From NCBI RefSeq assembly GCF_003671765.1, contig NZ_QPIB01000007.1, positions 62,001 through 126,000 on the forward strand: 64,000 nt of DNA, read 5' to 3'. This DNA is from Xenophilus sp. E41 (GTDB lineage Bacteria > Pseudomonadota > Gammaproteobacteria > Burkholderiales > Burkholderiaceae_C). Positions 24,543 to 35,667 of this stretch are shown here, piece after piece. The position numbers and the translations under genes are program-made. The notes below the pieces were generated by a model. That model searched no databases. It was not told where the DNA came from and worked only from the letters and a program-made list of their open reading frames with translations. Position 1 is the stretch's first letter, and the number at the start of each line of letters is the position of its first letter.

Positions 24543-25444
24543 GCCAGCCCCCTCGAAAAGCGTCGCGTCAGCCGCGCATAGGCGGCCACGGCGAGCATGC
24601 CGCAGGCCGTGAGCACCAGCGCCTGCGCGGCGCCTGCCGGCCACTGGAAGTTGTCGATCAGGCTCTGCACCACCAGCACCGACACCGTCTTGACCTGCGC
24701 ACCGCCCAGCATCACCGGCGTGACGTAGGCGCTGAGCGTGAGCACGAAGACCAGCACCGTGCCGGCCTGGATGCCGGGCCAGGACAGCGGCAGCGACACG
24801 CGCAGGAAGGCCTTGAGCCGCGAGGCGCCCAGCGAGCGTGCGGCGGCCTCCAGGCTCGGGTCGATGCTCTGGATCACGCCCACCAGCGGCAGGATCATGA
24901 AGGGCAGGAACACATGGACGAGTGCGATGGTCACGCCCAGCCGGTTGTTCATCAGCGCGAGGCCGGTATCGATCCAGCCCAGGTCGATCAGCGCGCGGTT
25001 GATCACGCCGTTGCCCGACAGCAGGATCAACCAGCCGAAGCTGCGCACCACCACGCCCACGAGCAGCGGCGAGAGCACCAGCACGTACAGCAGGCCGGCC
25101 CAGCGCGAGCGCGTGCGTGCCAGGTGGAAGGCGACCGGATAGCCCAGCAGCAGGCAGATGGGCGTCACCGTCAGGCCCAGCAGCAGCGTGTCGCCCAGCA
25201 CGCCGAGCAGGTAGCCGTCGGTCAGCGCACGGGTGTAGTTGCCCAGCGTCATCCCGGCGCCATAGGGCGCGCCGACGGCCGGCGGCCGCAGGCTCATCAG
25301 CACGATGTTCAGGTAGGGCAGCAGCAGGAACACGCCCAGCAGCACCAGCGCCGGGGCGATCAGCCAGATGGCGCGGCTGGGCGGCGGCGTCGCTGCCGTC
25401 GGGAGGGGGGCCGCAGCGGGTGCGGCCAGCGTGGAGGCGCTCAT
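24539..25444 (-). CDS. ABC transporter permease, PotB type
   Basis: A 301-aa partner permease of the PotC-type protein. A 35-residue Ala/Pro-rich tail precedes the first helix (WLIAPALVLLGVFLLLPYLN); the EAA loop is LEAAARSLGASRLKAF and the domain ends at ARLTRRFSRGLA. Its start overlaps the stop of the ATPase gene by 4 bp (ATGA), and its stop overlaps the next start likewise, so the four transporter genes are translationally coupled. Confidence 0.92.
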   Translation of the reverse strand: MSASTLAAPAAAPLPTAATPPPSRAIWLIAPALVLLGVFLLLPYLNIVLMSLRPPAVGAPYGAGMTLGNYTRALTDGYLLGVLGDTLLLGLTVTPICLLLGYPVAFHLARTRSRWAGLLYVLVLSPLLVGVVVRSFGWLILLSGNGVINRALIDLGWIDTGLALMNNRLGVTIALVHVFLPFMILPLVGVIQSIDPSLEAAARSLGASRLKAFLRVSLPLSWPGIQAGTVLVFVLTLSAYVTPVMLGGAQVKTVSVLVVQSLIDNFQWPAGAAQALVLTACGMLAVAAYARLTRRFSRGLA

Positions 25445-26568
25445 CCCGGAATGACCCAGGCATGGCCGGGCTCGAAGGCCAGGCCGCAGTGCGCGCCCTC
25501 GGGCATGCGCCCGCCCGGTGGCGTCTGCACCAGCAGCGTCTGGCCGCCAGCGGCCTCGATCACGTGTTCCACCGTGCTGCCCAGGAAGTAGCTGCGCGCC
25601 ACGCGACCCGCGTACGGGCCGTCCGCGCGGAAGTGGATGGCCTCGGGCCGCAGCGTCACCTGCACGGCCTGGCCGGGCTGCAGCGCGTCATGGAAGGCGG
25701 CCTCGACGGGGCCGAGCGCGGTGTCGACCGCATGCACCGGCCGCTCACCAGCGCCCGGCACGACTGCGCGCACGCGGCCTTCGATGAGGTTGGAACGGCC
25801 GATGAAGCGTGCCACCTCCACGCTGCGCGGCCGCAGGTAGATGGCCTCGGGCACGTCGAACTGCTGCAACTGGCCGCCCAGCATCACGGCCACGCGGTCG
25901 GACATGACCATCGCCTCGGCCTGGTCGTGCGTCACGTACAGCGTGGTGATGCCCACGCGGCGCTGCAGGTCGCGGATGAACACGCGCATGTCTTCGCGCA
26001 GCACCGCGTCCAGGTTGGCCAGCGGCTCGTCCAGCAGCAGCAGGCGCGGCTCGATCACCAGCGCGCGCGCCAGGGCCACGCGCTGCTGCTGGCCGCCGGA
26101 GAGCTGGCGCGGAAAACGCTCGGCCAGCGCGCCCAGCTGCACCATGCCCAGCACGGCCTCGACTCGGCGTTCGATCTCGGCGCGCGGCACGCCGCGCATC
26201 TCCAGGCCGAAGGCCAGGTTGCGCCGCACGCTCAGGTGGGGAAAGAGCGCGTAGTTCTGGAACACCATGCCGATGTCGCGCTTCTCGGGCGGCAGGCCGG
26301 TGATGTCCTCGCCGTCGATGCAGATGCGCCCACCCTCGGGATGCTCGAAGCCGGCCACGCAGCGCAGCGTGGTCGTCTTGCCGCAGCCGCTCGGGCCCAG
26401 CACCGAGATGAACTCGCCCTCGCGCGTGGCCAGGTCCAGCGAATGGATGGCCACGTGGCCGGCGTAGCGCTTGTGCAGCCCCTCGATGGACAGCCGCGTG
26501 GTGCGCCGGCTGGCGGCGCGGACCGCGGGCATCGCCGCGTCGGGCGGCGCGGACAGGACTGCGCTCAC
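25441..26568 (-). CDS. ABC transporter ATP-binding protein, PotA type
   Basis: A 375-aa ATPase of the PotA/FbpC group: Walker A GPSGCGKTTT, Q-loop MVFQNYALFPHL, signature LSGGQQQR, Walker B LLLLDEPLANLD, YVTHDQAEA switch, and a C-terminal TOBE domain from about residue 265. I chose the GTG at 26568 because it overlaps the upstream TGA (GTGA) and has GGGAG before it; the in-frame ATG at 26532 is the alternative and loses only non-conserved residues. Confidence 0.92.
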   Translation of the reverse strand: MSAVLSAPPDAAMPAVRAASRRTTRLSIEGLHKRYAGHVAIHSLDLATREGEFISVLGPSGCGKTTTLRCVAGFEHPEGGRICIDGEDITGLPPEKRDIGMVFQNYALFPHLSVRRNLAFGLEMRGVPRAEIERRVEAVLGMVQLGALAERFPRQLSGGQQQRVALARALVIEPRLLLLDEPLANLDAVLREDMRVFIRDLQRRVGITTLYVTHDQAEAMVMSDRVAVMLGGQLQQFDVPEAIYLRPRSVEVARFIGRSNLIEGRVRAVVPGAGERPVHAVDTALGPVEAAFHDALQPGQAVQVTLRPEAIHFRADGPYAGRVARSYFLGSTVEHVIEAAGGQTLLVQTPPGGRMPEGAHCGLAFEPGHAWVIPG

Positions 26569-27611
26569 TTGATCTCCCGGTTCCAGCGGTCGGTGATGGC
26601 CGGCAGCTGCGGGTTCACCTTGGCCCAGTCGAACTGCACGATGGAGGACATGGCCTTGCCGTTGATCGGCACGTCGGCCACCAGGGCCGGGTCCAGCTTC
26701 ACCTGCGTGTTGGTGGGCGAGGTGAAGAACTCCTTGGCCATCGACTCCTGCACCTCGGGCCGCAGGATGAAGTTGAGGTACTGGTAGGCGGCCTCCTTGT
26801 CGGGCGCGTGCTTGAGGATGTTGAAGGACTGCTCGAAGGCCACCACGCCTTCGCTGGGCACCACCATCTCGACCGGCACGCCCTTCTTCTTGAGCGCCAC
26901 GATCTCGGGGAAGTCGATCACCGCCACGGTGACGTCGCCGCGCGTGAGCATGGTCGACAGCGTGCCGCTCCAGTCGGCCTGCTGGAAGGGCAGCAGCTTC
27001 TTGATCTCGACGAAGGCGCGGTCGATGGCGTCCTGCGAGCCGCCGTAGATCTTGGCGGTCATCAGAAGGAACAGCATGGCCGCGGTGTTGCCGATCTGGT
27101 AGAGGCCGATCTTGCCCTTGAACTCGGGGTTGTTCCAGAGATCGGCCCAGGACTTGGGCGGCGTCTTGACCAGGTCCTTGCGGTAGCCGATGCCGATGGT
27201 GGAGACGATGCCGCGCACGCCGTTGTCGCCCGGGTTGCGCAGGTTGGGGTACACGTGGGCCAGGTTGGGCACCTTGGCGGCCGGGATGGGCTCGAAGTAG
27301 CCCTCGCTGCGCACCACGCTGGCGATGTTCTCGTTGACCATCAGCACGCTGTAGGGCGGCTTCTCGATGCCGGCGGCGCGCAGGTTGGCGATGAAGTTCT
27401 TGCCCAGGCCCACGTCCAGCGTGGGCTTGACGCCGCTGATCTTCTCGAAGGCCGGCATCAGGTCGGTGCGCCAGAACTTCTCCCAGCGGCCGCCATAGGT
27501 GTTGACCACCAGCGGCGCGGCCGCGAGCGAGGGGAAGGCGGGCAGGCCGAGGGCGGCGGCGGTGCCCAGGCCGCGGGCCAGCAGGTCGCGGCGGTTGATC
27601 GGAAAGGTCAT
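26565..27611 (-). CDS. ABC transporter substrate-binding protein, PotD-like, Tat-type signal
   Basis: A 348-aa periplasmic binding protein of the PotD/SBP_bac_1-8 class. The N-terminus INRRDLLARGLGTAAALGL carries a twin-arginine motif, suggesting export by Tat, followed by cleavage after AAA and the mature LVVNTYGGRWEKFW. Typical segments are VRGIVSTIGIGYRKDLV, SWADLWNNPEFKGKIG and QQADWSGTLSTMLTRGDV. It feeds the PotA/B/C-type proteins encoded directly downstream. Together with the separate BMP-type system upstream it makes two complete importers in one gene array. The ligand is not identifiable. Confidence 0.9.
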   Translation of the reverse strand: MTFPINRRDLLARGLGTAAALGLPAFPSLAAAPLVVNTYGGRWEKFWRTDLMPAFEKISGVKPTLDVGLGKNFIANLRAAGIEKPPYSVLMVNENIASVVRSEGYFEPIPAAKVPNLAHVYPNLRNPGDNGVRGIVSTIGIGYRKDLVKTPPKSWADLWNNPEFKGKIGLYQIGNTAAMLFLLMTAKIYGGSQDAIDRAFVEIKKLLPFQQADWSGTLSTMLTRGDVTVAVIDFPEIVALKKKGVPVEMVVPSEGVVAFEQSFNILKHAPDKEAAYQYLNFILRPEVQESMAKEFFTSPTNTQVKLDPALVADVPINGKAMSSIVQFDWAKVNPQLPAITDRWNREIK

Positions 27612-27652
27612 GACAGCACTCCGGAAAGTTGAAAGGGAAGCGGGCGCGGCAC

Positions 27653-28636
27653 TCAGGCCACGGGGGCAGGCTCGGCGGGCTTGCGGTAGTCGTAGTTGCG
27701 GTTGAGCCGCTCGAGCAGGTAGTCGCCGTAGCGCACCGGCGGGTGCTGCGGCGGATGGGCCGCATCGGTGCAGGTGGGCAGGCATTCGATGAGCGTGTCC
27801 ATCGACGGATCGAGGAAGTAGGGCAGCGAGTAGCGGTCGCCGCCCGAGCGGTTGATGACGCGGTGCGGCGTGGAGACCAGGCGGCCGTTGGTCCAGCGCG
27901 CCAGCATGTCGCCCACGTTGAGCACGTAGGTGTCGGGGATGGGCGGCGCCTCGATCCAGTCGCCGCCGCGCGGGCGCACCTGCAGGCCGCCGGAGTCGTC
28001 CTGGGCCAGCAGCGTGATGATTCCGTAGTCGGTGTGCGGGGCGGAGCCGATCTGCTCGTCCTCGGCGGGCGGCTGCGGCGGATAGTGCAGGGCGCGCAGG
28101 AAGGTGGTGGGGTGGTCGAAGTGGTGGTCCAGCGCCGTGGCCGGCAGGCCCAGCGCCAGCGCGATCAGGCGCACGATGTGGCGGCCCAGTGCATCGACCT
28201 CCCGCACGTAGGCCAGCATGGCGGACTTGAAGCCGGGCAGCCAGTCGGGCCACTGGTTGGGGCCCTGCATGGGCAGGCCCGCGAGCAGGCCGGGGTCGTC
28301 GGGCGGCAGCTCGTGCATGAGCATCAGCGATTCGCTCATGTTGGGCCGCGTCACCTTCGCCACCGTGGAGGTGACGATGGTGGAACTGGCCATGCCCATG
28401 TAGCCGCGATGGAAGGCGTTGATGGCCAGCGACTGCTTCTGCGCCAGGGTCGACGTATGGAAGTCGCGCGACGCGGCGAAGGCGGCCTCGCGGGTGGCGG
28501 ACGCCACGTTGTGGCCGGCGATGTAGGCAAAGCCGATCTGGCTCAGGGCCTCGAACAGCGCGCGTGCGTTCTGCTGCGCCAGGGGCGCGTCGGCGTCCAG
28601 GCTGCCCTGCAGGTCGACGATGGGGATGTGCTTCAT
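27653..28636 (-). CDS. 2-oxoglutarate/Fe(II)-dependent oxygenase, isopenicillin N synthase-like (first copy)
   Basis: A 327-aa soluble non-heme iron oxygenase. The N-terminal DIOX_N region (IPIVDLQGSLDADAP, GFAYIAGH) precedes the jelly-roll core with metal ligands His201 and Asp203 in SAPHTDYGIITLL, the distal His in STPHRVINRSGGDRYSLPYF, and the RYS motif whose Arg binds the 2-oxoglutarate carboxylate. Substrate is unknown: relatives include plant GA/ethylene enzymes, bacterial amino-acid hydroxylases and fungal thymine-7-hydroxylase. It overlaps the cysteine hydrolase gene by 4 bp and precedes the PotD-like gene by 41 bp, so it is embedded between two ABC importers. A second member of the family lies at 34599-35591. 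Confidence 0.9.
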   Translation of the reverse strand: MKHIPIVDLQGSLDADAPLAQQNARALFEALSQIGFAYIAGHNVASATREAAFAASRDFHTSTLAQKQSLAINAFHRGYMGMASSTIVTSTVAKVTRPNMSESLMLMHELPPDDPGLLAGLPMQGPNQWPDWLPGFKSAMLAYVREVDALGRHIVRLIALALGLPATALDHHFDHPTTFLRALHYPPQPPAEDEQIGSAPHTDYGIITLLAQDDSGGLQVRPRGGDWIEAPPIPDTYVLNVGDMLARWTNGRLVSTPHRVINRSGGDRYSLPYFLDPSMDTLIECLPTCTDAAHPPQHPPVRYGDYLLERLNRNYDYRKPAEPAPVA

Positions 28637-29340
28637 GTCTGGGGTTCTTCAGTAAGGTTGGGAGCGCGCTGGCGCCACACGGCCAGCCGGTCGGCCGAGC
28701 TCATCACCAGCCCCAGGTGCAGCGACACCATGGCCAGCGCGGCCTGTTCCAGCGGCTCGTCGGTGCCACGCACCAGGTCCTGCAGCACGATCACGCGGTA
28801 GTTGCGGTTGTTGGCGTCGAAGGCGGTGTTGAGCACGCAGCAGTCGGTGAAGCCGCCGTCGAGCACGACGGTCTCGATGCGCTGGTTGCGCAGCAGGAAG
28901 TCCAGGTCGGTGGGATAGAAGGCCGACAGGCGGCGCTTGTTCTCCACCTTCAGGTCGCCGGGCTCCACGCGCGTGACCCACTCGGTCCAGGGCGAGCCCT
29001 CGATCGCGTGCGCATCGGCGTTGGGGATCGGGCCCACGTGCAGCGGGAAGGTGCGCCGCCACGCGGCCGGGATGCCGCCAAGGTCGTCGGCGCCGCCCTC
29101 GCGCAGCACCGACTTGACGTGCACGATGCGCCCGCCCAGCGCGCGCACCTCGTCGTGGAAGGCATCGATGGGCGCCACCACGTCGCGCGCCCGCGGCGCC
29201 GGGCAGGGGCAGTCGGGCGAATCGTCCAGGTGGCCGCGGTGCATGTCGATGGAGAGCACTGCGGTGCGGGACAGGTCCAGGTAGTCGGCGAACTGGCTGA
29301 CGTCCAGTTCGCGCGGCTGGTTGTAGACATAGGCGCGCAT
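28633..29340 (-). CDS. Cysteine hydrolase (isochorismatase-like family)
   Basis: A 235-aa hydrolase of the isochorismatase-like superfamily, with the catalytic triad visible: Asp in VLSIDMHRGHLD, Lys in KVENKRRLSAF, and Cys in GFTDCCVLNTAFDANN. Members hydrolyse C-N bonds in ureido compounds, for example RutB (ureidoacrylate), N-carbamoylsarcosine amidase and biuret hydrolase. Here it is distinct from the RutB encoded at 39050-39841 and is co-transcribed with two ABC importers and an oxygenase, which suggests a ureido- or amide-containing substrate made from, or imported with, a nucleobase. ATG at 29340 overlaps the permease stop by 1 bp. Confidence 0.88.
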   Translation of the reverse strand: MRAYVYNQPRELDVSQFADYLDLSRTAVLSIDMHRGHLDDSPDCPCPAPRARDVVAPIDAFHDEVRALGGRIVHVKSVLREGGADDLGGIPAAWRRTFPLHVGPIPNADAHAIEGSPWTEWVTRVEPGDLKVENKRRLSAFYPTDLDFLLRNQRIETVVLDGGFTDCCVLNTAFDANNRNYRVIVLQDLVRGTDEPLEQAALAMVSLHLGLVMSSADRLAVWRQRAPNLTEEPQT

Positions 29341-30284
29341 CAGCGTCGCTCCTCTCGCAGATAGGGTTGGCCGAGGGCGCCGGGCTCGTCGTGCACGGCC
29401 TGGCCGCCGCGGCGCGCCAGCGCCACCCACACCATCACGCCCAGCGTGACGACGTAGGGCGTCATCAGCACGAAGTACTGCGGCAGCTGCACGCCCGCGG
29501 CCGCCAGCTGCGGGATCAGCGCTTCGATGCAGCCGAAGAGCAGCGCGCCGGCCAGCGCGCGCCAGGGCGACCAGCGCGCGAAGATCACCAGCGCCACCGC
29601 GATCCAGCCGCGCCCGCCGGTCATGCCCGCGATCCACAGTTTGGTGCCCACCACCGAGATGTACGCACCGGCCAGCCCGACCAGCGCCGAGCCTGCCACC
29701 ACCGCACCGAAGCGCCACAGCGGCACCGAGAGGCCGGCCGCATCGGCGGCCTGCGGGTTCTCGCCCACCGCGCGCAGGCGCAGCCCGGGCGTGCTGCGGT
29801 TGAGCCAATGCACCGTGGCCCAGAACAGCAGCGGCACCAGGTACACGATCAGGTTCTGGTGGAAGAGACGGCCCACCAGCGGCAGGTCGGACAGCAGCGG
29901 GATCGGCAGTGCGCCGAAGCTGCTGACCGGCTTGTTGGTCCAGTCCAGCACCGTGCCCAGCAGGCCGGTCAGGCCCTGGCAGAAGAAGACCAGCGCCAGG
30001 CCGGCGATCACCTGCTGGACGCGCAGCACGATCACCATGAAGGCGAAGAGCAGCGACACCGCGGCCGCGGCCAGCATGGCCAGCGGCAGCGCGATGGCCG
30101 CCTCGTGGAAGCTCAGCATGGCGCCGATGCCGGCCAGAGCGCCGACCAGCATCAGCCCCTCGGCGCCCAGCGACAGCACGCCCGCGCGCTCGCTCAGGAT
30201 CAGGCCCAGCGCGGCCAGCGCATAGGGCACCGCGAAGTCGGGCGCGTTGCCCAGCCAGTTGGTGGCGATGGAGAGCACGTCCAC
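29340..30284 (-). CDS. ABC transporter permease, nucleoside-type (YufQ/NupQ-like)
   Basis: A 314-aa BPD_transp_2 permease with a GTG start, 1 nt after the partner permease stop. About eight to nine hydrophobic helices, the LILSERAGVLSLGAEGLMLV opening and FGSTIAI-like VALVIFARWSPWRALAGALLFG segment match permeases that work with BMP-type (BmpA/Med) binding proteins importing nucleosides, purines or related compounds. It pairs with the permease at 30286-31416. Confidence 0.9.
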   Translation of the reverse strand: MDVLSIATNWLGNAPDFAVPYALAALGLILSERAGVLSLGAEGLMLVGALAGIGAMLSFHEAAIALPLAMLAAAAVSLLFAFMVIVLRVQQVIAGLALVFFCQGLTGLLGTVLDWTNKPVSSFGALPIPLLSDLPLVGRLFHQNLIVYLVPLLFWATVHWLNRSTPGLRLRAVGENPQAADAAGLSVPLWRFGAVVAGSALVGLAGAYISVVGTKLWIAGMTGGRGWIAVALVIFARWSPWRALAGALLFGCIEALIPQLAAAGVQLPQYFVLMTPYVVTLGVMVWVALARRGGQAVHDEPGALGQPYLREERR

Positions 30285-30285
30285 G

Positions 30286-31408
30286 TCAGCCTCCCGGTCC
30301 CCGGGCCACGCGCCGCAGCCGGTGGCGGATGAAGAAGTCCGACGAGGCGACGCAGATGACCAGGATGGCCTGGATCAGCTGCACCATCGCGAAGGGGATC
30401 TGGTAGAAGACCTGCAGGTTGCGGCCGGCCACGAAGAGCATGGCGATCAGCACCGCCACCACGCTGGCCGCGAGCGGGTTGTTGCGTGCCAGGAAGGCGA
30501 TGAGGATGCCCGAGAAGCCGTAGCCCACGTAGAAGGCCTGCGTGAGCCGCCCCTCCTGCCCCGTCACCACCACGAAGCCCGCCAGCCCCGAAAGCGCGCC
30601 CGACAGCAGCACGGCCACGAGCACCATGCGGGCCACCGGCACCCCCAGCGCGCGCGCCACGCGCGGGTTGGCGTCCACGAAGCGCAGGTACAGACCGGCG
30701 CGGCTCAGGCCCGTGAACCAGGTGGCCAGCAACGCGGCCAGCACGGCCAGGCCGATGGCCGCGGTGCCGGGGTTGCCGAGCCATTCGGGCAGGCGCTCGA
30801 AGGCACGGAACTGGGGCGAATAGGGGAACGCGTCCTTCGGGTCCTTCCACGCGCCGTAGACCAGGTGGAGCAGGAAGTTGCCCGCCACGTAGTTGAGCAT
30901 CAGCGAGGCGATGATCTCGTTCACGGCCAGCCGCAGCTTGAGCAGGGCCGGCGCCAGGGCCCAGGCCATGCCCATCGCGATCGCCACGGCACCCATCAGC
31001 GGCAAGCGCAGCGCGGGCGGGCCGATCTCGAACATCGACACCGCCGTGGCGCCGATGGCGCCGAAGATCATCTGGCCTTCCAGCCCCAGGTTCCAGAAGC
31101 GGGCGCGAAAGGCGATGGCGGCGCCGATGCCCACCAGGATCATGGGCGCGGCCTGGAAGAGCACGGCCAGCATGCTCTGCCGGTCCACCAGCGTCTGCAT
31201 GACGAACTCGTTGAGCAGCTCGTTGGCCGGCACACCCGCCGCCACCAGGATGGCGGCCGAGATCGCGAGGCCCGCCGCCACTGCCAGCGCCAGGATCAGG
31301 GCCTGCTTGGGCAGAGCCATCTGCTGGCGCAGTTCCAGCGTGTAGCGGCGCGAGAGAAGCGGCACAGGCTTCGCACGCGCCGCCGTGCCGGGAGCTTCGA
31401 GTGCGGTG

Positions 31409-31416
<8 letters not shown>
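30286..31416 (-). CDS. ABC transporter permease, nucleoside-type (YufP/NupP-like)
   Basis: A 376-aa permease of the same family, longer because of an N-terminal cytoplasmic tail. Characteristic stretches are PMILVGIGAAIAFRARFWNL, GLEGQMIFGAIGATAV, VNEIIASLMLNYVAGNFLLH and VGYGFSGILIAFLARNNPLA. Its start lies within the last bases of the ATPase gene (8-bp overlap) and its stop 1 nt before the next permease, consistent with a coupled importer operon. Confidence 0.92.
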
Positions 31417-32910
<1,494 letters not shown>

Positions 32911-32914
<4 letters not shown>

Positions 32915-34008
32915 TTCTGCGTCACGACGCCCTTGACGAACCAGTCCATCTTCCAGAGGTCGGCGTCGGGGAGCACGGCGCCCGCCGCCACGCGCTCCTT
33001 GCCGTCGCGGTCCTTCAGCGGGCCGGCATAGATCTGCTTGCCCTTCAGGATCGCTTCGCGTTCGGCCTGGATGAGCTTGACCTTGTCGGCCGGCACGGCG
33101 GGACCGAAGCCGGCGATGTCGGTGCCGCCGCCGCTCATCGGGATGAAGGCGCCATACGGCTCGGGTTTCCAGTTGCCGGCGATGACCTTCTTGAGTTCGG
33201 GAATCAGGAAGCGGTCCCACACCCACACCGACGAGCACAGCGTGGCCTTGGGCGCGAACTGCCGCAGGTCGCGGTGGTGGCCGGTGCCGTACACGCCACG
33301 CTCCTGCGCCACGATCTGCGGCGTGGGCGAATCCACGTGCTGCCCGATGACGTCGGCGCCCTGGTCGATCAGCGCAGTGGCGGCGGCGCGCTCCTTGACC
33401 GGGTCGTTCCAGGTGCCGGTGTAGATCACGTTGACCGTGGCGTTGGGGTTCATCTTCTGGGCCCCGAGCGCGAAGGCGTTGATGGTCCAGTTCACCACGC
33501 CGAAGGGGTTGGCGGCCACGAAGCCCAGCTTGCCCGTCTTGCTGGCGGCGCCGGCCGCCATGCCGCACAGGTACTGGCTCTCGTAGGTGCGGCCGTAGAA
33601 GGATTCGAGGTTCGGTCCGTTGGTGGTGCCCGAGCCGTTGAGGAAGGCCACCTTGGGGTACTTGGCTGCCAGGTCCTTGAAGGCGTCGGACTGGCCGAAG
33701 GCGGTCCCGATCACGATGTTGGCGCCGCGCGAGATGAAGCGTTCGGCCGCCGGCTTGATGACCGAGGCGTCCTCGCCCACGTTCTCCACGAACTGGATCT
33801 TCTGGCCGAGCGCGGCCTCGATCTTGGCGCGGGCCTCGTCGAAGGCCTGCGTCCACCCACCGTCGTTCTTGGGGCCGTAGTACAGCATCGCGATCACGGG
33901 TTTGCCGCTGAGGCTGAAGCCGGCCTGGGCGTAGGCGGCGCCGGCCGACAGCAGCACGGCGGCACCGGCCAGGACCACGCTCAGGCGTGGGAAGCGCTTG
34001 GACAACAT
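32911..34008 (-). CDS. BMP family ABC transporter substrate-binding protein
   Basis: A 365-aa BmpA/Med-family binding protein, the ligand receptor of the nucleoside-type importer. The signal peptide is LSVVLAGAAVLLSAGAAYAQ without a lipobox, so it is a soluble periplasmic protein. Family blocks include IAMLYYGPKNDGGWTQAFDE, FVENVGEDASVI, IGTAFGQSDAFKDLAAKYP and TGKLGFVAANPFGVVNWTIN. BMP proteins bind nucleosides, purines or riboflavin-like molecules; given rut genes next door, a pyrimidine or nucleobase is a reasonable inference but unproven. The start at 34008 has GGAGG 8 nt upstream; the longer in-frame start at 34062 does not give a normal signal peptide. Confidence 0.92.
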
Positions 34009-34102
34009 GGAAACCTCCAGGTGGAAGGAGAGAAGAGGGAGCTGGAATAGGTGAAAAAGCACGAACAGTGCCGCCCCCGGCGCCAGCCGGGCAGCGGGCG
34101 CG

Positions 34103-34489
34103 TCACATCATGAAATTGATGCGGAAGACGTTGCCCTCCGGGTCGAGCAGCACCGCCTGGTACCAGTTGTAGTAGGTGACGTACGGCGGTTTGACGAGCG
34201 TGGCGCCGGCTTCCAGCGCCACGGGCACCATGCGGTCCACGTCCTCGCGGCTGTCGAGGTCGATGTTCAGCAGGAACTTCACGCCCTTCGTGTCCGAGAA
34301 CTCGGCCAGGTGCAGCAGCTCGTAGGCGTCCAGGGCGTTGAAGCCCAGGCTGCTCCTGCCCGTGTCCAGCCCGCGGAAGATGGGCGAGCGGATGGCCTCG
34401 ATCTCCGGGAAGCCGAACACGCGCTGGTAGAAGCCGCTGAGCGCGACCACGTCCTTGGCGAAGACGTTGACGTAAGACAGGTGGGCCAT
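34103..34489 (-). CDS. VOC superfamily (glyoxalase/bleomycin-resistance-like) protein
   Basis: A 128-aa single-domain vicinal-oxygen-chelate protein: the opening YVNVFAKDVVALSGFYQRVF, the middle LLNIDLDSREDVDRMV and the terminal AVLLDPEGNVFRINFMM follow the paired beta-alpha-beta-beta-beta plan of glyoxalase-like proteins, which act as dimers with a divalent metal. Substrate unknown. It lies between the second oxygenase and the BMP binding-protein gene in the same direction. The start at 34489 is preceded by GAGG; an earlier in-frame ATG at 34507 is less well placed. Confidence 0.85.
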   Translation of the reverse strand: MAHLSYVNVFAKDVVALSGFYQRVFGFPEIEAIRSPIFRGLDTGRSSLGFNALDAYELLHLAEFSDTKGVKFLLNIDLDSREDVDRMVPVALEAGATLVKPPYVTYYNWYQAVLLDPEGNVFRINFMM

Positions 34490-34598
34490 GGAATCCTCTG
34501 TGATCAATGCGGCCGAGCGCCGGGCCGCCCCAAGCCGGCCGCGCCTCCCCCTTGGGGGGTGGCGTTACACGCCGCGGGCGTGAAAAGCCGGGGGGCCG

Positions 34599-35591
34599 TC
34601 ATTTCGTCCCGCCGAAGGTGGTCTGCTTGACGAACTTCGAGGTCAGGTGGTCGCCCGAGGAAATCGGCGCGTACTTGGCCTTCTCGCCCGGCGCCAGGCA
34701 GGTGGGCAGGCACTCGACCATGGCGTCGTAATTCGGCTGGTGGAAGAACACCAGCGACTGCCGGCGATTGGTCTGTGCCACCTCGAAGGGCGGGTTGACC
34801 ACGCGGTGCATGGTGGACACCCACTGGTCGTTGGTCCACTGCATCATCAGGTCGGCGATGTTGACCACCAGGCCGCCCTCGACCATCGGCACGTCCACCC
34901 ACTCGCCGGCCTTGTTCTGCACCTGCAGGCCCTTGTCGTCGGGCAGCACGATCGTGAGGCTGCCGTAGTCGCTGTGCGCGCCGGCGCGCAGTTGGCCGGG
35001 CAGCGGCGCCTCGCGCTGCGGCGGGTAGGACAGCACGCGGAACATGCTGATGTGCCTGTCGATCTTGTCGTCGAAGTAGCGCTCGGGCAGCTCGAGCGCG
35101 AGGGCGAAGATGCGCATGAGCGAGCGCGACAGGTCGCTCATGGCCTCGAAGTACTGCTCGTAGGCTTCGCGGAAGCCCGCGATGGGCGGCCAGCTGTTGG
35201 GCTCGAAGTGGGGCCCCGCGGCGGGCCCGCGGTGGTACTCGTCGTCGGGCACGTTCGAGGGACCGATCGAGAAGGACTCCTTCAGGTCGCCCGGCGTGGC
35301 CTCTTCGAGGCTGTACGAGAGCCCTTCTTCACCCACGGCGCTGTAGCCGCGCACCGCGTCGTCGCGCGGGCGGTCCACCTTGCGCTTCTCGGCCAGCGGC
35401 ATGTCGAAGAACTGGCGCGACAGTGCCGACACGCGTGCGATGAGCGCCGGATCGATGCCATGGTGCGTGATCACCAGGAAGCCGATGCTGCGGCAGGCCT
35501 CGTCGACCTGGCGGGCCAGCGCGGCTTTCTCGGCGGCCGTGCCCGAGAAGTAGGGCGCGAGGTCGATGATGGGAACGGTCATGAGGGTCAT
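34599..35591 (-). CDS. 2-oxoglutarate/Fe(II)-dependent oxygenase, isopenicillin N synthase-like (second copy)
   Basis: A 330-aa non-heme iron oxygenase with the same architecture as 27653-28636: DIOX_N region (VPIIDLAPYFSG, IGFLVITHHGID), then the core with metal ligands His206 and Asp208 in GAHSDYGSLTIVL, the distal His in STMHRVVNPPFE, and Arg in NRRQSLVFF for 2-oxoglutarate. The two copies are clearly diverged, so they probably differ in substrate or act in sequence. It is the first gene of the minus-strand array divergent from rutR, with a RutR-like palindrome 61 bp upstream. The ATG at 35591 or 35582 may start translation; neither has a strong ribosome binding site. Confidence 0.9.
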   Translation of the reverse strand: MTLMTVPIIDLAPYFSGTAAEKAALARQVDEACRSIGFLVITHHGIDPALIARVSALSRQFFDMPLAEKRKVDRPRDDAVRGYSAVGEEGLSYSLEEATPGDLKESFSIGPSNVPDDEYHRGPAAGPHFEPNSWPPIAGFREAYEQYFEAMSDLSRSLMRIFALALELPERYFDDKIDRHISMFRVLSYPPQREAPLPGQLRAGAHSDYGSLTIVLPDDKGLQVQNKAGEWVDVPMVEGGLVVNIADLMMQWTNDQWVSTMHRVVNPPFEVAQTNRRQSLVFFHQPNYDAMVECLPTCLAPGEKAKYAPISSGDHLTSKFVKQTTFGGTK

Positions 35592-35651
35592 GGAGCGTCT
35601 CGATGCGCGGAAGGGGTTCCGGCAGAAGCCGTTTGCAACGACCGTGCCAGT

Positions 35652-35667
35652 TGGACCAAATGGACAA
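35652..35667. promoter_or_regulatory. RutR-like operator between rutR and the oxygenase array
   Basis: TGGACCAAATGGACAA matches the E. coli RutR consensus TTGACCA-N2-TGGTCAA at 12 of 14 specified bases. It lies 61 bp upstream of the oxygenase start and 205 bp upstream of rutR, in the 280-bp divergent gap, so it could control both directions. Nothing else recognisable was seen in this gap. Confidence 0.55.
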